Made by a program: the position numbers and the translations under genes. Positions 16,618-25,388 of a stretch of DNA of 64,000 bases are shown here, piece after piece. This stretch comes from JAAEPI01 sp964352625 (GTDB taxonomy: Bacteria > Bacteroidota > Bacteroidia > Cytophagales > Cyclobacteriaceae). Each line of letters begins with the position of its first letter. Position 1 is the stretch's first letter. The notes under the pieces are model-generated. The model did no database searches. It was not told the origin of the DNA and worked only from the letters and a program-made list of their open reading frames with translations. The stretch is taken from NCBI GenBank assembly GCA_964352625.1, contig CAYGSD010000004.1, positions 189,076 to 253,075 of the forward strand, written 5' to 3'.

Positions 16618-17565
16618 ATGGAAAAAATACTCATCATTGGTGCCGGTGGTCAGCTCGGTACAGAACTCGTTATTCAGCTTCGCAAAAAATTTGGAACGGA
16701 GCAGGTGATTGCCTCCGATATACGGGAACTGACTGGCGAATTGGCAGAAGGCCCCTGTGAGATTCTGAATATCATGGAGGCCGAAGAGTATAAGGTCCTC
16801 TTGAAAAAACATCAAATCACGCAGGTTTATCATTTGGCGGCTGTCCTTTCGGCCAAAGGAGAAAGTGATCCTATGTTCGCTTGGAAGCTGAATATGGAGA
16901 GTCTTCTGACAGTGCTCGAATCCGGACGCGAGCAGGTGAAGAAAATATACTGGCCAAGTTCTATCGCTGTTTTTGGGCCTGATACGCCAATGGACAATAC
17001 CCCGCAAGACACGATCATGAATCCAAGTACAGTTTATGGAATCAGTAAATTGGCGGGTGAGCGTTGGTGCGAGTATTATTTTCAGAAGTATGGCGTGGAC
17101 GTGCGAAGTATCCGCTATCCCGGCTTGATCGGCTACAAAGCGAAACCGGGAGGAGGGACAACAGATTATGCAGTAGATGTTTTTTGGCAGGCTGTTGAGG
17201 GGAATGATTTCGAATGTTTTCTGGAGAAAGACACGAAACTCCCCATGATGTACATGGAAGATGCCATTCGTGGCACGATTGAATTGATGGAGGCGGATGC
17301 TGAAAAAGTGAAAGTACGATCGAGCTATAATTTCTCTGGAATCAGTTTTTCACCTGAGGAATTGTTCAAAGAAGTCTCTGCGCATTTCCCCGAAATGAAG
17401 TTTTCTTACAAGCCTGATTTCAGGCAAAAGATAGCCGATAGCTGGCCGAATAGCATTGATGACAGTCGGGCGCAAAAGGACTGGGGCTGGAAGATTGAGT
17501 ATGATTTGAAGCGTATGACCGACGTGATGGTTCGTGGATTAAAGTCTCGACTTGTTGCCCAATAG
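16618..17565 (+). CDS. tdh: L-threonine 3-dehydrogenase, short-chain (NAD-dependent epimerase-like) type
   Basis: The 315-residue Rossmann-fold protein oxidises threonine to 2-amino-3-ketobutyrate, which the divergently encoded kbl product cleaves. The NAD motif IGAGGQLGTEL is at about residues 5-15 and the catalytic YxxxK is in YGISKLAGERW near residue 140. The stretch RYPGLIGYKAKPGGGTTDYA is a hallmark of the short-chain threonine dehydrogenases rather than of sugar epimerases. I chose the ATG at 16618 over 16546 because it places the Rossmann glycine motif at the N terminus and lies after the promoter. No zinc-dependent Tdh is present nearby. Confidence 0.9.
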   Translation: MEKILIIGAGGQLGTELVIQLRKKFGTEQVIASDIRELTGELAEGPCEILNIMEAEEYKVLLKKHQITQVYHLAAVLSAKGESDPMFAWKLNMESLLTVLESGREQVKKIYWPSSIAVFGPDTPMDNTPQDTIMNPSTVYGISKLAGERWCEYYFQKYGVDVRSIRYPGLIGYKAKPGGGTTDYAVDVFWQAVEGNDFECFLEKDTKLPMMYMEDAIRGTIELMEADAEKVKVRSSYNFSGISFSPEELFKEVSAHFPEMKFSYKPDFRQKIADSWPNSIDDSRAQKDWGWKIEYDLKRMTDVMVRGLKSRLVAQ

Positions 17566-17619
17566 ATTTTCACATTGATTTACTTTGACCCGGACAACCG
17601 GGAGTAATCCTACCAAATT

Positions 17620-18402
17620 ATGGCAGATTTCAACAACCTACTTTTATCTAGTGACGAAGGGATTCTGACGATCACGATCAATCGTGAGTCCAAGCTCAAT
17701 GCCCTAAACCGAGAGACCATTTTGGAAATAGGCAAGGCCATTCAGCAGGTGATGGACGACAGGTCTATTCGAGGTGTAATACTTACTGGTGCCGGAGAGA
17801 AGGCATTTGTGGCTGGGGCGGATATTTCAGAATTCACAGGAGTGACTGAAATGCACGCGCGAAAATTCGCTGAAGAGGGTCAGGAAGTTTTTCAGATGAT
17901 TGAAGATTGTCACACTCCGGTCATTGCCGTGGTGAATGGCTTTGCCTTGGGCGGGGGCTGTGAGCTGGCAATGGCGTGCCACATGCGGGTGGCCTCTGCT
18001 ACTGCGAAGTTTGGTCAACCAGAGGTGAATCTTGGATTGATACCAGGCTATGGAGGGACGCAGCGTCTGACCCAGCTTATCGGAAAGGGAAGGGCTTTTG
18101 AATACATGATGACGGCCGACATGATCGACGCGCCGACGGCTGCCTCATGGGGCTTGGTCAATCATGTGGCGGAAGACAAAGAATCGGCTCTGGTCAAGGC
18201 CAATGAAATGCTACGAAAGATTGGCACGAAAGCGCCAATCGCCATCGGTGAGGTCGTGGATTGTATTAATAGCGTGTTCACCACCGACAATGGCTATCAT
18301 GTGGAGGCCAATGCATTTGCCAACTGCTTCAACACCGAGGATTTCAAGGAAGGTGTTGACGCCTTTTTGAACAAGCGGCAACCCAATTTTAAAGGAGAGT
18401 AG
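17620..18402 (+). CDS. Enoyl-CoA hydratase/isomerase
   Basis: The 260-residue crotonase-fold enzyme hydrates trans-2-enoyl-CoA in beta-oxidation. The oxyanion-hole segments AFVAGADISEF (about residues 64-74) and NGFALGGGCELAMACH (about 106-121) are intact. Both catalytic glutamates are in place: one in GGGCEL and one in FGQPEVNLGLIPGYGG. It lies 54 bases after tdh on the same strand; a TTACTTTG sequence at 17580-17587 resembles a promoter with one mismatch. Compare the second crotonase at 52587, which lacks the first glutamate. Confidence 0.94.
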   Translation: MADFNNLLLSSDEGILTITINRESKLNALNRETILEIGKAIQQVMDDRSIRGVILTGAGEKAFVAGADISEFTGVTEMHARKFAEEGQEVFQMIEDCHTPVIAVVNGFALGGGCELAMACHMRVASATAKFGQPEVNLGLIPGYGGTQRLTQLIGKGRAFEYMMTADMIDAPTAASWGLVNHVAEDKESALVKANEMLRKIGTKAPIAIGEVVDCINSVFTTDNGYHVEANAFANCFNTEDFKEGVDAFLNKRQPNFKGE

Positions 18403-18459
18403 AGGGATTTAGGATTTTAGATGGATTCGATTTAAAACACGAGTAAAGGGAAGGCTTTT

Positions 18460-18783
18460 TTAAAGGCTTTTTAGCAGTTTTTTTAGTTCTTTCTCCGTTA
18501 GTGAGTCCTTTTCAGATTTGGCATAAATGCTCAGAAGGTAAAGAAATTCATCTGCTACTTTCAAGTAGGTAATTACTCGGGCTCCTCCAGATTTTCCTTT
18601 ACTTGTAGATGTTATCGCCAAGCGAATTTTATAGCAGTCCTGACCAATGGGAGTTCCTTGGGACGGATCATTTTCCAAGGAGGTAACAAGAAGCTGTAAG
18701 TCAGCTTTCAGAGATTTATGTTTTTTGAAGAGCCTTTTGAATTCACGTTGGAATTCGGTGGTGGTAAAGACTTTAAAGCTCAT
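18460..18783 (-). CDS. Type II toxin of the RelE/ParE superfamily
   Basis: The 107-residue basic protein has the RelE/ParE layout: N-terminal FTTTEFQREFKRLFKKH helix, a KIRLAIT strand with nearby GGARVITYLK, and a terminal LLSIYAKSEKDSLTEKELKKLL helix. It overlaps the upstream antitoxin gene by 11 bases, the usual antitoxin-first order. The fold predicts mRNA cleavage or gyrase poisoning; which of the two cannot be read from the sequence. Confidence 0.82.
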   Translation of the reverse strand: MSFKVFTTTEFQREFKRLFKKHKSLKADLQLLVTSLENDPSQGTPIGQDCYKIRLAITSTSKGKSGGARVITYLKVADEFLYLLSIYAKSEKDSLTEKELKKLLKSL

Positions 18784-18985
18784 TTAGGAATTCCTGAGCC
18801 GTTTGAAGTTTCAGCTTTCCTTTTTTGTGCAGTTGAGCTTCCTTCATACCACGTTCAATGCTTGCCATTATTTCCTCATTAGACGGCTCATCTTCCTCCG
18901 TTTTGATCTGAATGAAGTCAAGGCTTTTCACAAAATTGAGAAATGCGGCGGCCTTGTTTTCCTTTATATCCAGTGTTACTTTCAT
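18773..18985 (-). CDS. Antitoxin partner of the RelE/ParE-type toxin
   Basis: This roughly 70-residue acidic protein starts MKVTLDIKENKAAAFLNFVK and has a charged middle and a C-terminal helical toxin-binding region. It carries no helix-turn-helix that I can recognise; the first strand-helix may form a small dimerisation/DNA-binding unit as in other short antitoxins. The longer frame begins at 19021, but a TATCTTTG promoter element at 19001-19008 lies downstream of that codon, so the ATG at 18985 is the better start. The gene overlaps the toxin gene by 11 bases. Confidence 0.75.
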   Translation of the reverse strand: MKVTLDIKENKAAAFLNFVKSLDFIQIKTEEDEPSNEEIMASIERGMKEAQLHKKGKLKLQTAQEFLNEL

Positions 18986-19000
18986 TCCTGAGAAATTTGT

Positions 19001-19008
19001 CAAAGATA
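19001..19008 (-). promoter_or_regulatory. TATCTTTG promoter element of the toxin-antitoxin operon
   Basis: An exact TAnnTTTG match on the minus strand, 15 bases upstream of the antitoxin ATG at 18985. It rules out the in-frame codon at 19021 as the main start. Confidence 0.6.
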
Positions 19009-19083
19009 CGAAATATGCCAAAAGTGGGGTTCAGCAAAGCAGGGGGAAATCAATCAGTGACAAAGTTAAAGATATATGTAGCC

Positions 19084-19091
19084 TATCTTTG
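19084..19091 (+). promoter_or_regulatory. TATCTTTG promoter element of the flippase-led operon
   Basis: An exact TAnnTTTG match 20 bases upstream of the TTG start at 19112. It lies back to back with the toxin-antitoxin promoter on the other strand and probably drives the run of genes to 25101. Confidence 0.6.
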
Positions 19092-19111
19092 CGTCCCACA
19101 ATCCAGCCCAT

Positions 19112-20560
19112 TTGTCAACCCTTCGCAAACTCTTTGGTGAAACGGCCATTTACGGTGCGAGCAGCATCTTCGGTCGAGCTATCAATTTTCTTCTTGTACC
19201 TCTTTACACCGCAGTTTTCTCCCCAGATGAGTACGGGGTAGTCACGGAACTTTATGCGTATGTCGCCTTTCTCATGGTGATTTATCTATTTGGGATAGAG
19301 ACCACCTTCTTTCGATTCGCAACCAAATATGAGGACGGAAAAAAGTTCTATGATCTAAGCATCACCAATGCAATAGGAACTACGATCCTGATATCAGGTG
19401 TACTCATTCTTCTTGCCACTCCCATTGCCAGTTTTCTGGAGTACGAGGATGCTGAAAAATACGTCATCTGGCTTGCGCTGATTCTCGGGCTGGACACGCT
19501 GGTGGCAGTGCCCTTTGCAAAACTGCGATTGGAGAGGAGGGCAAAAAAGTTCGCTATTTTCAAAATCAGCAATATCCTGATCAATATTGGATTGAATCTG
19601 TTTTTTCTGCTCTTGAGTCCAAGCCTGGGTTTGGGACTTCCCGACTTGGGAGTAGGATATGTATTTCTATCCAACCTAGTTGCATCTGCATTCACCATGC
19701 TTTTGTTCCTCCCCGATTGGGCCAAGTACCGCCCCACCTTCGATGCTATAAAGTGGAAGGAAATGATGACCTATGCCACACCTCTGGTGATTATCGGCCT
19801 GGCGGGTGTGACCAATGAGATGCTTTCCAGAGCCTTATTGAAGCACTGGTTGCCTGAAGGATTTTATCCCGGTTTTTCTAATGTAGCCGTGCTGGGAATT
19901 TTCGGTGCATGTTACAAATTGAGCATGCTCATGAACCTATCAGTGCAGTCCTTTCGCTATGCCTACGAGCCTTTTTTCTTTTCAAAATCTACGGACAAAG
20001 ATTCTCCAGAGCTTTTTGCCAAGGTGATGAATGCGTTCATTATATATGGCTGTGTGGCTTTTATGGGTCTTTCCATCATTCTACCCGAAGTAGCTCCACT
20101 GATTCTAAGACGCACGGATTACTTAGAGGCTCTGCACGTGGTGCCGATGTTGTTGTTTGGGGGATTGTTGCTTGGCGTTTTTTATAACCTATCTGTTTGG
20201 TACAAGCTGACGGACAAAACCAAATCCGGAGCGGTGATCACGGTGATAGGAGCGGTCGTCACGATCGTCTTGAACTGGCTGTTGATTCCAAGACTTGGGT
20301 ATGAAGGAAGTGCCGTTACGACCCTGCTTGTTTACCTACTGATGGTCATCATTAGCTTCGTCTGGGGGCAGAAACATTATTATGTGCCCTATCGAGTAGT
20401 GAAAGGAATCGGTTACATGATGTATTCCTCCCTTTTCGTTTGGCTCATCTATTATTTTTCCATGCCATTAATCACAAAATACGCTGTGTCCTGCGGCGCG
20501 TTGGTATTCTTCGTAATTTTGGCGTTGATTTTAGAAAAGCCGCGAAAGACCGCAGAATGA
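19112..20560 (+). CDS. Oligosaccharide flippase family protein (polysaccharide biosynthesis, MOP superfamily)
   Basis: This 482-residue protein has about 14 hydrophobic segments and the Wzx/MATE-like opening LFGETAIYGASSIFGRAINFLLVPLYT. The MOP superfamily moves lipid-linked sugars across the inner membrane. The start codon is a TTG at 19112: no ATG, GTG or other TTG lies upstream in frame after the promoter, and the next methionine is deep inside the first membrane segments. The 3' end overlaps the nucleotidyltransferase gene by 4 bases. It heads an envelope-related operon; the glycan transported is unknown. Confidence 0.9.
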   Translation: MSTLRKLFGETAIYGASSIFGRAINFLLVPLYTAVFSPDEYGVVTELYAYVAFLMVIYLFGIETTFFRFATKYEDGKKFYDLSITNAIGTTILISGVLILLATPIASFLEYEDAEKYVIWLALILGLDTLVAVPFAKLRLERRAKKFAIFKISNILINIGLNLFFLLLSPSLGLGLPDLGVGYVFLSNLVASAFTMLLFLPDWAKYRPTFDAIKWKEMMTYATPLVIIGLAGVTNEMLSRALLKHWLPEGFYPGFSNVAVLGIFGACYKLSMLMNLSVQSFRYAYEPFFFSKSTDKDSPELFAKVMNAFIIYGCVAFMGLSIILPEVAPLILRRTDYLEALHVVPMLLFGGLLLGVFYNLSVWYKLTDKTKSGAVITVIGAVVTIVLNWLLIPRLGYEGSAVTTLLVYLLMVIISFVWGQKHYYVPYRVVKGIGYMMYSSLFVWLIYYFSMPLITKYAVSCGALVFFVILALILEKPRKTAE

Positions 20561-21558
20561 ACTTAATTATCCCAATGGCCGGAATGGGCAAACGCCTGAG
20601 GCCGCACACGCTCACCACTCCTAAACCTCTGATCCCTATCGCTGGCAAACCCATCGTACAACGATTGGTAGAAGACATAGCCAAGGTGACGCCTGATAAA
20701 ATCGAAAAAATTGGTTTCGTAATCGGTGATTTTGGAAAAGTGGTGGAGGAGCAATTGATCCAGATCGCGGCGAGTGTGGGGGCAGAGGGAAAAATATTTT
20801 ATCAGGAGGAGGCGCTCGGAACGGCCCATGCGGTGGATTGCGCCAAGGAATTGCTTCATGGAAAAGTTTCTGTAGCTTTTGCCGATACGCTCTTTAGAGC
20901 TGAATTCACTTTGGATACAGCGCAAGACGGGATCATTTGGGTAAAAGAAATTGAAGATCCGTCGGCATTTGGTGTGGTGAAGGAAGACGCTTCGGGCATC
21001 ATCACGGAATTTATCGAAAAGCCAAAAGAGCCAGTTTCCAATAAGGCCATTATCGGCATTTACTATTTCAAAGATGGAGAGATGCTTGCCGATGAACTGA
21101 GGCATTTGATCGAAAATGACATCCGAGGAGGCGGAGAATTCCAACTAACAATGGCTCTGGAAAATCTGAAACAAAAGGGCACGAAGTTTAAATCGGGCGT
21201 GGTAGATGAATGGCTGGATTGTGGAAATAAGAATGTAACAGTAGAATCCAACGCTCGCTATCTGGGGTTCATCAAAGACGAAGAATTGATTCAGTCCAAA
21301 AATCTTGAGAATTGTCAGATCATAGAACCCGTTTTTATTGGCCCGAATTCGGTGATCAAAAACTCGACCATCGGTCCGGGAGTTTCCATCGGGGCAAATG
21401 CCCGGATTGAAAGCGCGAAAATTGAGCATTCGTTAATTCAGGCAGATTGTGAGTTAGTCGATGTATCGCTTTCCAACTCTATGCTCGGTAATTCCGTAAA
21501 GGTCAGCACGTTTGCCGGTGAGCTGAGCCTCGGCGACTTCTCTGAAATATCACATTGA
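20557..21558 (+). CDS. Sugar-phosphate nucleotidyltransferase with left-handed beta-helix tail
   Basis: The 333-residue protein activates a sugar phosphate with an NTP. The signature PMAGMGKRLRPHTLTTPKPL, with its G-x-G-x-R loop, is at residues 6-25. SVAFADTLF supplies the metal-binding aspartate. The end (about residues 250-325) is a hexapeptide-repeat helix, as in GlmU and long RmlA homologues. The start is the ATG at 20557, overlapping the flippase stop (ATGA); a longer frame exists but extends into the flippase gene. Nucleotide and sugar are not determinable; glucose-1-phosphate thymidylyltransferase-like is the usual annotation. Confidence 0.88.
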   Translation: MNLIIPMAGMGKRLRPHTLTTPKPLIPIAGKPIVQRLVEDIAKVTPDKIEKIGFVIGDFGKVVEEQLIQIAASVGAEGKIFYQEEALGTAHAVDCAKELLHGKVSVAFADTLFRAEFTLDTAQDGIIWVKEIEDPSAFGVVKEDASGIITEFIEKPKEPVSNKAIIGIYYFKDGEMLADELRHLIENDIRGGGEFQLTMALENLKQKGTKFKSGVVDEWLDCGNKNVTVESNARYLGFIKDEELIQSKNLENCQIIEPVFIGPNSVIKNSTIGPGVSIGANARIESAKIEHSLIQADCELVDVSLSNSMLGNSVKVSTFAGELSLGDFSEISH

Positions 21559-23204
21559 AATACCTTCTGACCATATTGTCTTTTGTTTTCGTCTTTGAGG
21601 CTATGTCTCAACGAAAGGGCGATCCTGAGCCACTAAACGAGGAGGCTAGGATGAAAGCAGAGATGGCATTGATTGATGGGGAGAAGCACCTCATTCTCGA
21701 GAATTATGCCAAGGCATTGGAGCTGTTCGAAACGGCCAAGGACATAAACCCAGAAGATGGAGCCATCCATTTTAAAATCGCTGAGGTGCTCTACAAAAAT
21801 GAATCCTATGATAAAGCCATACGATCTGCTGAACGGGCGCTTGAATTAAGTCCTAACAATAAGTTTTACTATGTGTTGACCGCCGATATTCAGATGGGGC
21901 GCTCTGATTTACTTTCCGCACAGAAAACTTACGAAAGACTAATCCTACTGCCAGACACGCAGGAATATCTTGGCGATTTGGCGTTGATTTATGAATACCA
22001 AGGTAAATACAAATTGGCTCTGGAAACGTACGCCAAGGTGCAAGATCATTTTGGAACCAATGAAGCCATCCTTGAACAAAAGAAAAGAATCTACGAGCAA
22101 ATCGGACAACCGGAAATGGTCGTGAAGGAATGGGAACGACTTGTCAAGGAAAATCCGTCTGAGGAGACTTTTGTTTATTCTTTCGCCAACCAATTGATAA
22201 ACTACAACCAAGTAGCGAGAGCCGAGCAAGTGCTGATGGACCAAATGAATAGGCGCGCCGATGATGACAGAGCAAGTCTGATGTTGGCCGAAGTGATGAA
22301 ACGTCAAGGCAAGATGGAGCAAGCTATGAAGTATGCACGTGCCTCCCTATTGGCTCCCGACGTGCCTTTTGACCTTAAAGGGAATATTCTGAACGACCTG
22401 CTGAAAAGCACAAATGAAAAAAGCACTGAGGAGATGAAGCAATTGGTGATGGATGTGGCGTCTGTTCATCCAAAAGAGCATACTGCTCAGGCATTTGCTG
22501 GTGATGTACTGTTTCAGTTGAATGACAAACGTAGTGCGTTGGATTACTATATTTCATCGACCAAGATATCCCCCGACAATTTTTCTGTTTGGCAGAATAT
22601 CCTCAGCCTAGAATCTGAGTTTGAGCTTTGGGACGATTTGATAAAGCACTCCGATCAGGCAATTGAGTACTTCCCAAATCAGGCGGCTTTCTATTACTTC
22701 GGAGGCACGGCCTATCTCAAGAAAGAAAACTACAATCGCGCCGTTAGTTTGCTGGAGCTAGGAAAAAGATACGCCATTAATAAGGAGTTGAGAGAGGCTT
22801 TTGAAATTCAAATTTCTAGTGCCAATAATCCTGTTGAAAAAATTGATTACTTGGCCATGGCGAGAGAGGAAATGAAGAAAGGAAATAAGTTAGAAGCAAG
22901 GAACCTTGCCTTGAAAGTATTGGATAGTGACCCATCCAAGAAGGAAGCGTACGTATTGATTGGAGATTTATACATGAGTTCTTTTGATGATTGCGCAACG
23001 CGAGAGGATATTATACGAGACCGGGCAATTTTCATTGCTGCGTATAACATGTACGAAAAGGCAGGATATTCAATTGGAATGAGCAACGCTGAGGTTCAAT
23101 TTCCGTCGAAAGAGGAGATTTTTTCACAACCTGTTCAAGGTCAAAAAATTAAAATTGATTGTTGGATTGATACGGAGGTCATACTTCAGACAAGAGTTAA
23201 ATGA
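21555..23204 (+). CDS. TPR-repeat exported protein
   Basis: A 549-residue protein with an N-terminal signal peptide (ILSFVFVFEAMSQ) and many tetratricopeptide repeats. The first clear ones lie at about residues 30-130 (ALELFETAKDINPEDGAIHF, AIRSAERALELSPNNKFYY) and continue to about residue 490. The start is a TTG overlapping the preceding TGA by 4 bases (TTGA). It sits in an operon with a DUF4292 lipoprotein gene and overlaps that gene by 4 bases. In this phylum such proteins form envelope scaffolds; the partner is unknown. Confidence 0.85.
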   Translation: MKYLLTILSFVFVFEAMSQRKGDPEPLNEEARMKAEMALIDGEKHLILENYAKALELFETAKDINPEDGAIHFKIAEVLYKNESYDKAIRSAERALELSPNNKFYYVLTADIQMGRSDLLSAQKTYERLILLPDTQEYLGDLALIYEYQGKYKLALETYAKVQDHFGTNEAILEQKKRIYEQIGQPEMVVKEWERLVKENPSEETFVYSFANQLINYNQVARAEQVLMDQMNRRADDDRASLMLAEVMKRQGKMEQAMKYARASLLAPDVPFDLKGNILNDLLKSTNEKSTEEMKQLVMDVASVHPKEHTAQAFAGDVLFQLNDKRSALDYYISSTKISPDNFSVWQNILSLESEFELWDDLIKHSDQAIEYFPNQAAFYYFGGTAYLKKENYNRAVSLLELGKRYAINKELREAFEIQISSANNPVEKIDYLAMAREEMKKGNKLEARNLALKVLDSDPSKKEAYVLIGDLYMSSFDDCATREDIIRDRAIFIAAYNMYEKAGYSIGMSNAEVQFPSKEEIFSQPVQGQKIKIDCWIDTEVILQTRVK

Positions 23205-23941
23205 GAAAAATCACCTTACTTTTTCTTGGAGCCACGCTTCTGCTTTCCAGCTGCAAAAAGGAACTTTCCACTCTCGGAACAGGCGATGAAAAGTTTGGAA
23301 TTGAGAATCTCGATTTTAAATACGTAGAAGCAAAAGCGAAACTGAAATACAATAGCGGCAAGCAGAAAATAGGAGCAACGGCAAGCTTTCGAATTAAGAA
23401 GGACAGCATCATTTGGGTGTCTGTTTCACCAGGCTTGGGATTGGAAGTTGCTCGTTTGCTTGTGGACAAAAAGGGTATTCAGGTCCTCGATAAACTTAAG
23501 CGCGAGTACTACGATTTGAAGTACGATTACTTGAGTGAGCTTTATGGATTTGAGGTGAATTTTTCACTGATCGAAGCAGTGGTCATTGGGAATACCTTAT
23601 TCGAACCAACCAAAAGAAAGCAAGTGAAAGACGATGGAAGATTTTATAATTTCTCCAAAGAGGAAGGCCAGTATGGGGTGAGGCAATACATTGGCAAGCG
23701 ATCCAAGAAACTGGAGAGATTGGAGGCCTATCAAACCACGGGGGGGAATTCAGTGTTGGTGAATTATGGGGGGTTTCAAAATTTCGACCTTCAGCGGGCA
23801 CCTCAAAAAATTCGTGCAAAAATTGATTTGATCGACACAAAAGATCAGGCTATTATAGATATTGAATACAGCAAAATGGATCTTCTAAATGAACCTTTGG
23901 AATTTCCATTTAGCGTCAGCTCAAAATACACTAAGAAGTAG
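23201..23941 (+). CDS. DUF4292 family outer-membrane lipoprotein
   Basis: The 246-residue protein has a lipoprotein signal with lipobox LLSSC (cysteine 18) and matches the DUF4292 family in its central part: ASFRIKKDSIIWVSVSP, then GLEVARLLVDKKGIQVLDK, with a C-terminal KIDLIDTKDQAIIDIEYSKM strand pattern. The fold resembles LolA/LolB-type half barrels, so lipid or lipoprotein handling is plausible but unproven. It overlaps the TPR gene by 4 bases and is followed after 2 bases by the EnvC-like gene. Confidence 0.85.
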   Translation: MRKITLLFLGATLLLSSCKKELSTLGTGDEKFGIENLDFKYVEAKAKLKYNSGKQKIGATASFRIKKDSIIWVSVSPGLGLEVARLLVDKKGIQVLDKLKREYYDLKYDYLSELYGFEVNFSLIEAVVIGNTLFEPTKRKQVKDDGRFYNFSKEEGQYGVRQYIGKRSKKLERLEAYQTTGGNSVLVNYGGFQNFDLQRAPQKIRAKIDLIDTKDQAIIDIEYSKMDLLNEPLEFPFSVSSKYTKK

Positions 23942-23943
23942 CC

Positions 23944-25101
23944 GTGCGATCATTCCTCATTTTTATTTTACTACTTTTTTCGGTTGCGGCATTTGCTCAA
24001 AAATCCAGGCAGCAACTCGAGAAAGAAAAGAAGGATAATCTAAGCCGAATAGCCGAAGCAGAGAAGATTCTGGTAGAAACAGAAGAGGAGAAAAAGGCGA
24101 CTCTTGGGCAACTTCAAGCCCTTCAAAATCAAATACGAGCCAGAACTTCCCTTATTCGCTCTATGGAGTCGGAGATCGATCTTCTGGGCTCGGAGATCAA
24201 TGACTTGAATAGCGTGATTACAGCCCTTGAGAATGACCTCAAAAACTTAAAGGAAGAATATGCGGCCATGATCTACTCCGCGTACAAGGCGAATCAAGGC
24301 TACAGCATGCTTACCTTCTTGTTTTCATCGAGTACGTTCAACGAACTCTTTATGCGGTTGAGATATTTGGATCAGTACGCAGAGGCACGGCGTACCCAAG
24401 CCGAGCAAATAGAAAAAGTTGCCGAAGAGCTGGGCATTCAAAAAAGTGAGGTACAAACAAGGCGTGACGAACAGGCGTTGATTCTTGATCAACAATTAGC
24501 GGAGAATCAAAAACTGCTGGGCTTGAAAAGTAAGCAGAGCAGTCTTGTGACTGAATTGGGAAAGAAAGAGAGTGAATTGAGAGCAGAAGTAGACAAACGC
24601 AAGAAGTCCATTGCGAACTTAGATAAATTGATTGCTGACATCATCGAGCGAGAAGCTCGAAGTGCAAATGTGGCCGACGTGGCAGACAATGCTTCGTTCG
24701 AATCGATGCAAGGCAAGCTCACTTGGCCGGTGAATTCCGGGTTTTATTCTGCTAAGTTCGGTCGGCAGCCGCACCCTGTTTTGGAAAACATTTACATAGA
24801 AAATAGTGGAGTGGGCATCCAAACGAATAAGGGAGAGGCCATTAAGGCAGTATCCACCGGCACGGTCACTCTGGTGGCAGATTCTCCAGGTATGCAGCGA
24901 GTGGTTATGATCAGGCATGGGCAGTATCTCACAGTCTACGCCCGCTTGAAAGAAGTGAAAGTGAGCAAAGGTCAGACTGTAACCAGAGGTGATGTGATCG
25001 GTACTATTTATACGGATAATGAAGGACTTTCTCAGTTGGAATTTCAGGTATGGAAAGGAAGTAAAAAGCTTGATCCTGAAACCTGGCTTGCTAAAAAGTA
25101 G
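23944..25101 (+). CDS. envC: EnvC-like murein hydrolase activator (degenerate LytM/M23 domain)
   Basis: This 385-residue exported protein has a signal peptide (FLIFILLLFSVAAFAQ), a long coiled coil (about residues 20-250) and a C-terminal M23/LytM domain (about 260-383). Zinc ligands of active M23 enzymes are missing. The HxxxD position reads SGVGI instead of HTGVDI, and the HxH position reads YARL instead of YAHL. This matches EnvC, which does not cut peptidoglycan itself but activates amidases at the division site. The start is GTG at 23944, two bases after the DUF4292 stop. tatA follows. Confidence 0.88.
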   Translation: MRSFLIFILLLFSVAAFAQKSRQQLEKEKKDNLSRIAEAEKILVETEEEKKATLGQLQALQNQIRARTSLIRSMESEIDLLGSEINDLNSVITALENDLKNLKEEYAAMIYSAYKANQGYSMLTFLFSSSTFNELFMRLRYLDQYAEARRTQAEQIEKVAEELGIQKSEVQTRRDEQALILDQQLAENQKLLGLKSKQSSLVTELGKKESELRAEVDKRKKSIANLDKLIADIIEREARSANVADVADNASFESMQGKLTWPVNSGFYSAKFGRQPHPVLENIYIENSGVGIQTNKGEAIKAVSTGTVTLVADSPGMQRVVMIRHGQYLTVYARLKEVKVSKGQTVTRGDVIGTIYTDNEGLSQLEFQVWKGSKKLDPETWLAKK

Positions 25102-25136
25102 TATACTTAATTTCTCATATTGTAAAGTCTACCTTC

Positions 25137-25144
25137 TATCTTTG
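25137..25144 (+). promoter_or_regulatory. tatA: TATCTTTG promoter element of tatA
   Basis: An exact TAnnTTTG match 20 bases upstream of the tatA ATG, in the 63-base gap after the EnvC-like gene. Confidence 0.55.
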
Positions 25145-25164
25145 AACTATTAAACACAACAATC

Positions 25165-25365
25165 ATGGAAACTGTTTTATTGATCGGAATGCCGGGACCT
25201 ATGGAGCTCTTTATTATTGCAATGATTGTTCTCGTATTTTTTGGCGCCAAGAAAATCCCTGAAATCGCAAGAGGAATGGGAAAAGGAATTCGCGAATTCA
25301 AGGATGCGACCAAAGAGGTCAAGAAAGAGATCAACGAAGGCATCAAAGACGAGGAGAAGGCCTAA
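25165..25365 (+). CDS. tatA: Twin-arginine translocase subunit TatA/TatE
   Basis: The 66-residue protein shows the Tat pore-subunit layout: a short N-terminal transmembrane helix (PMELFIIAMIVLVFFGAKKI), the FGAKKIPEIARGMGKGIREF amphipathic helix, and a charged tail. TatA oligomers form the channel for folded proteins in the cytoplasmic membrane. It lies between an EnvC-like amidase activator and a lytic transglycosylase. In E. coli the amidases that EnvC activates are Tat substrates, which makes the neighbourhood meaningful. No tatC is seen in the window. Confidence 0.95.
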   Translation: METVLLIGMPGPMELFIIAMIVLVFFGAKKIPEIARGMGKGIREFKDATKEVKKEINEGIKDEEKA

Positions 25366-25388
25366 CTCTACACGGCCCACATTGCTAA

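Noticed and set aside
20440..20556. Extended N terminus of the nucleotidyltransferase
   Set aside because: The extension lies within the flippase gene, while the ATG at 20557 starts the conserved MNLIIPMAGMGKRL motif and overlaps the stop by 4 bases.
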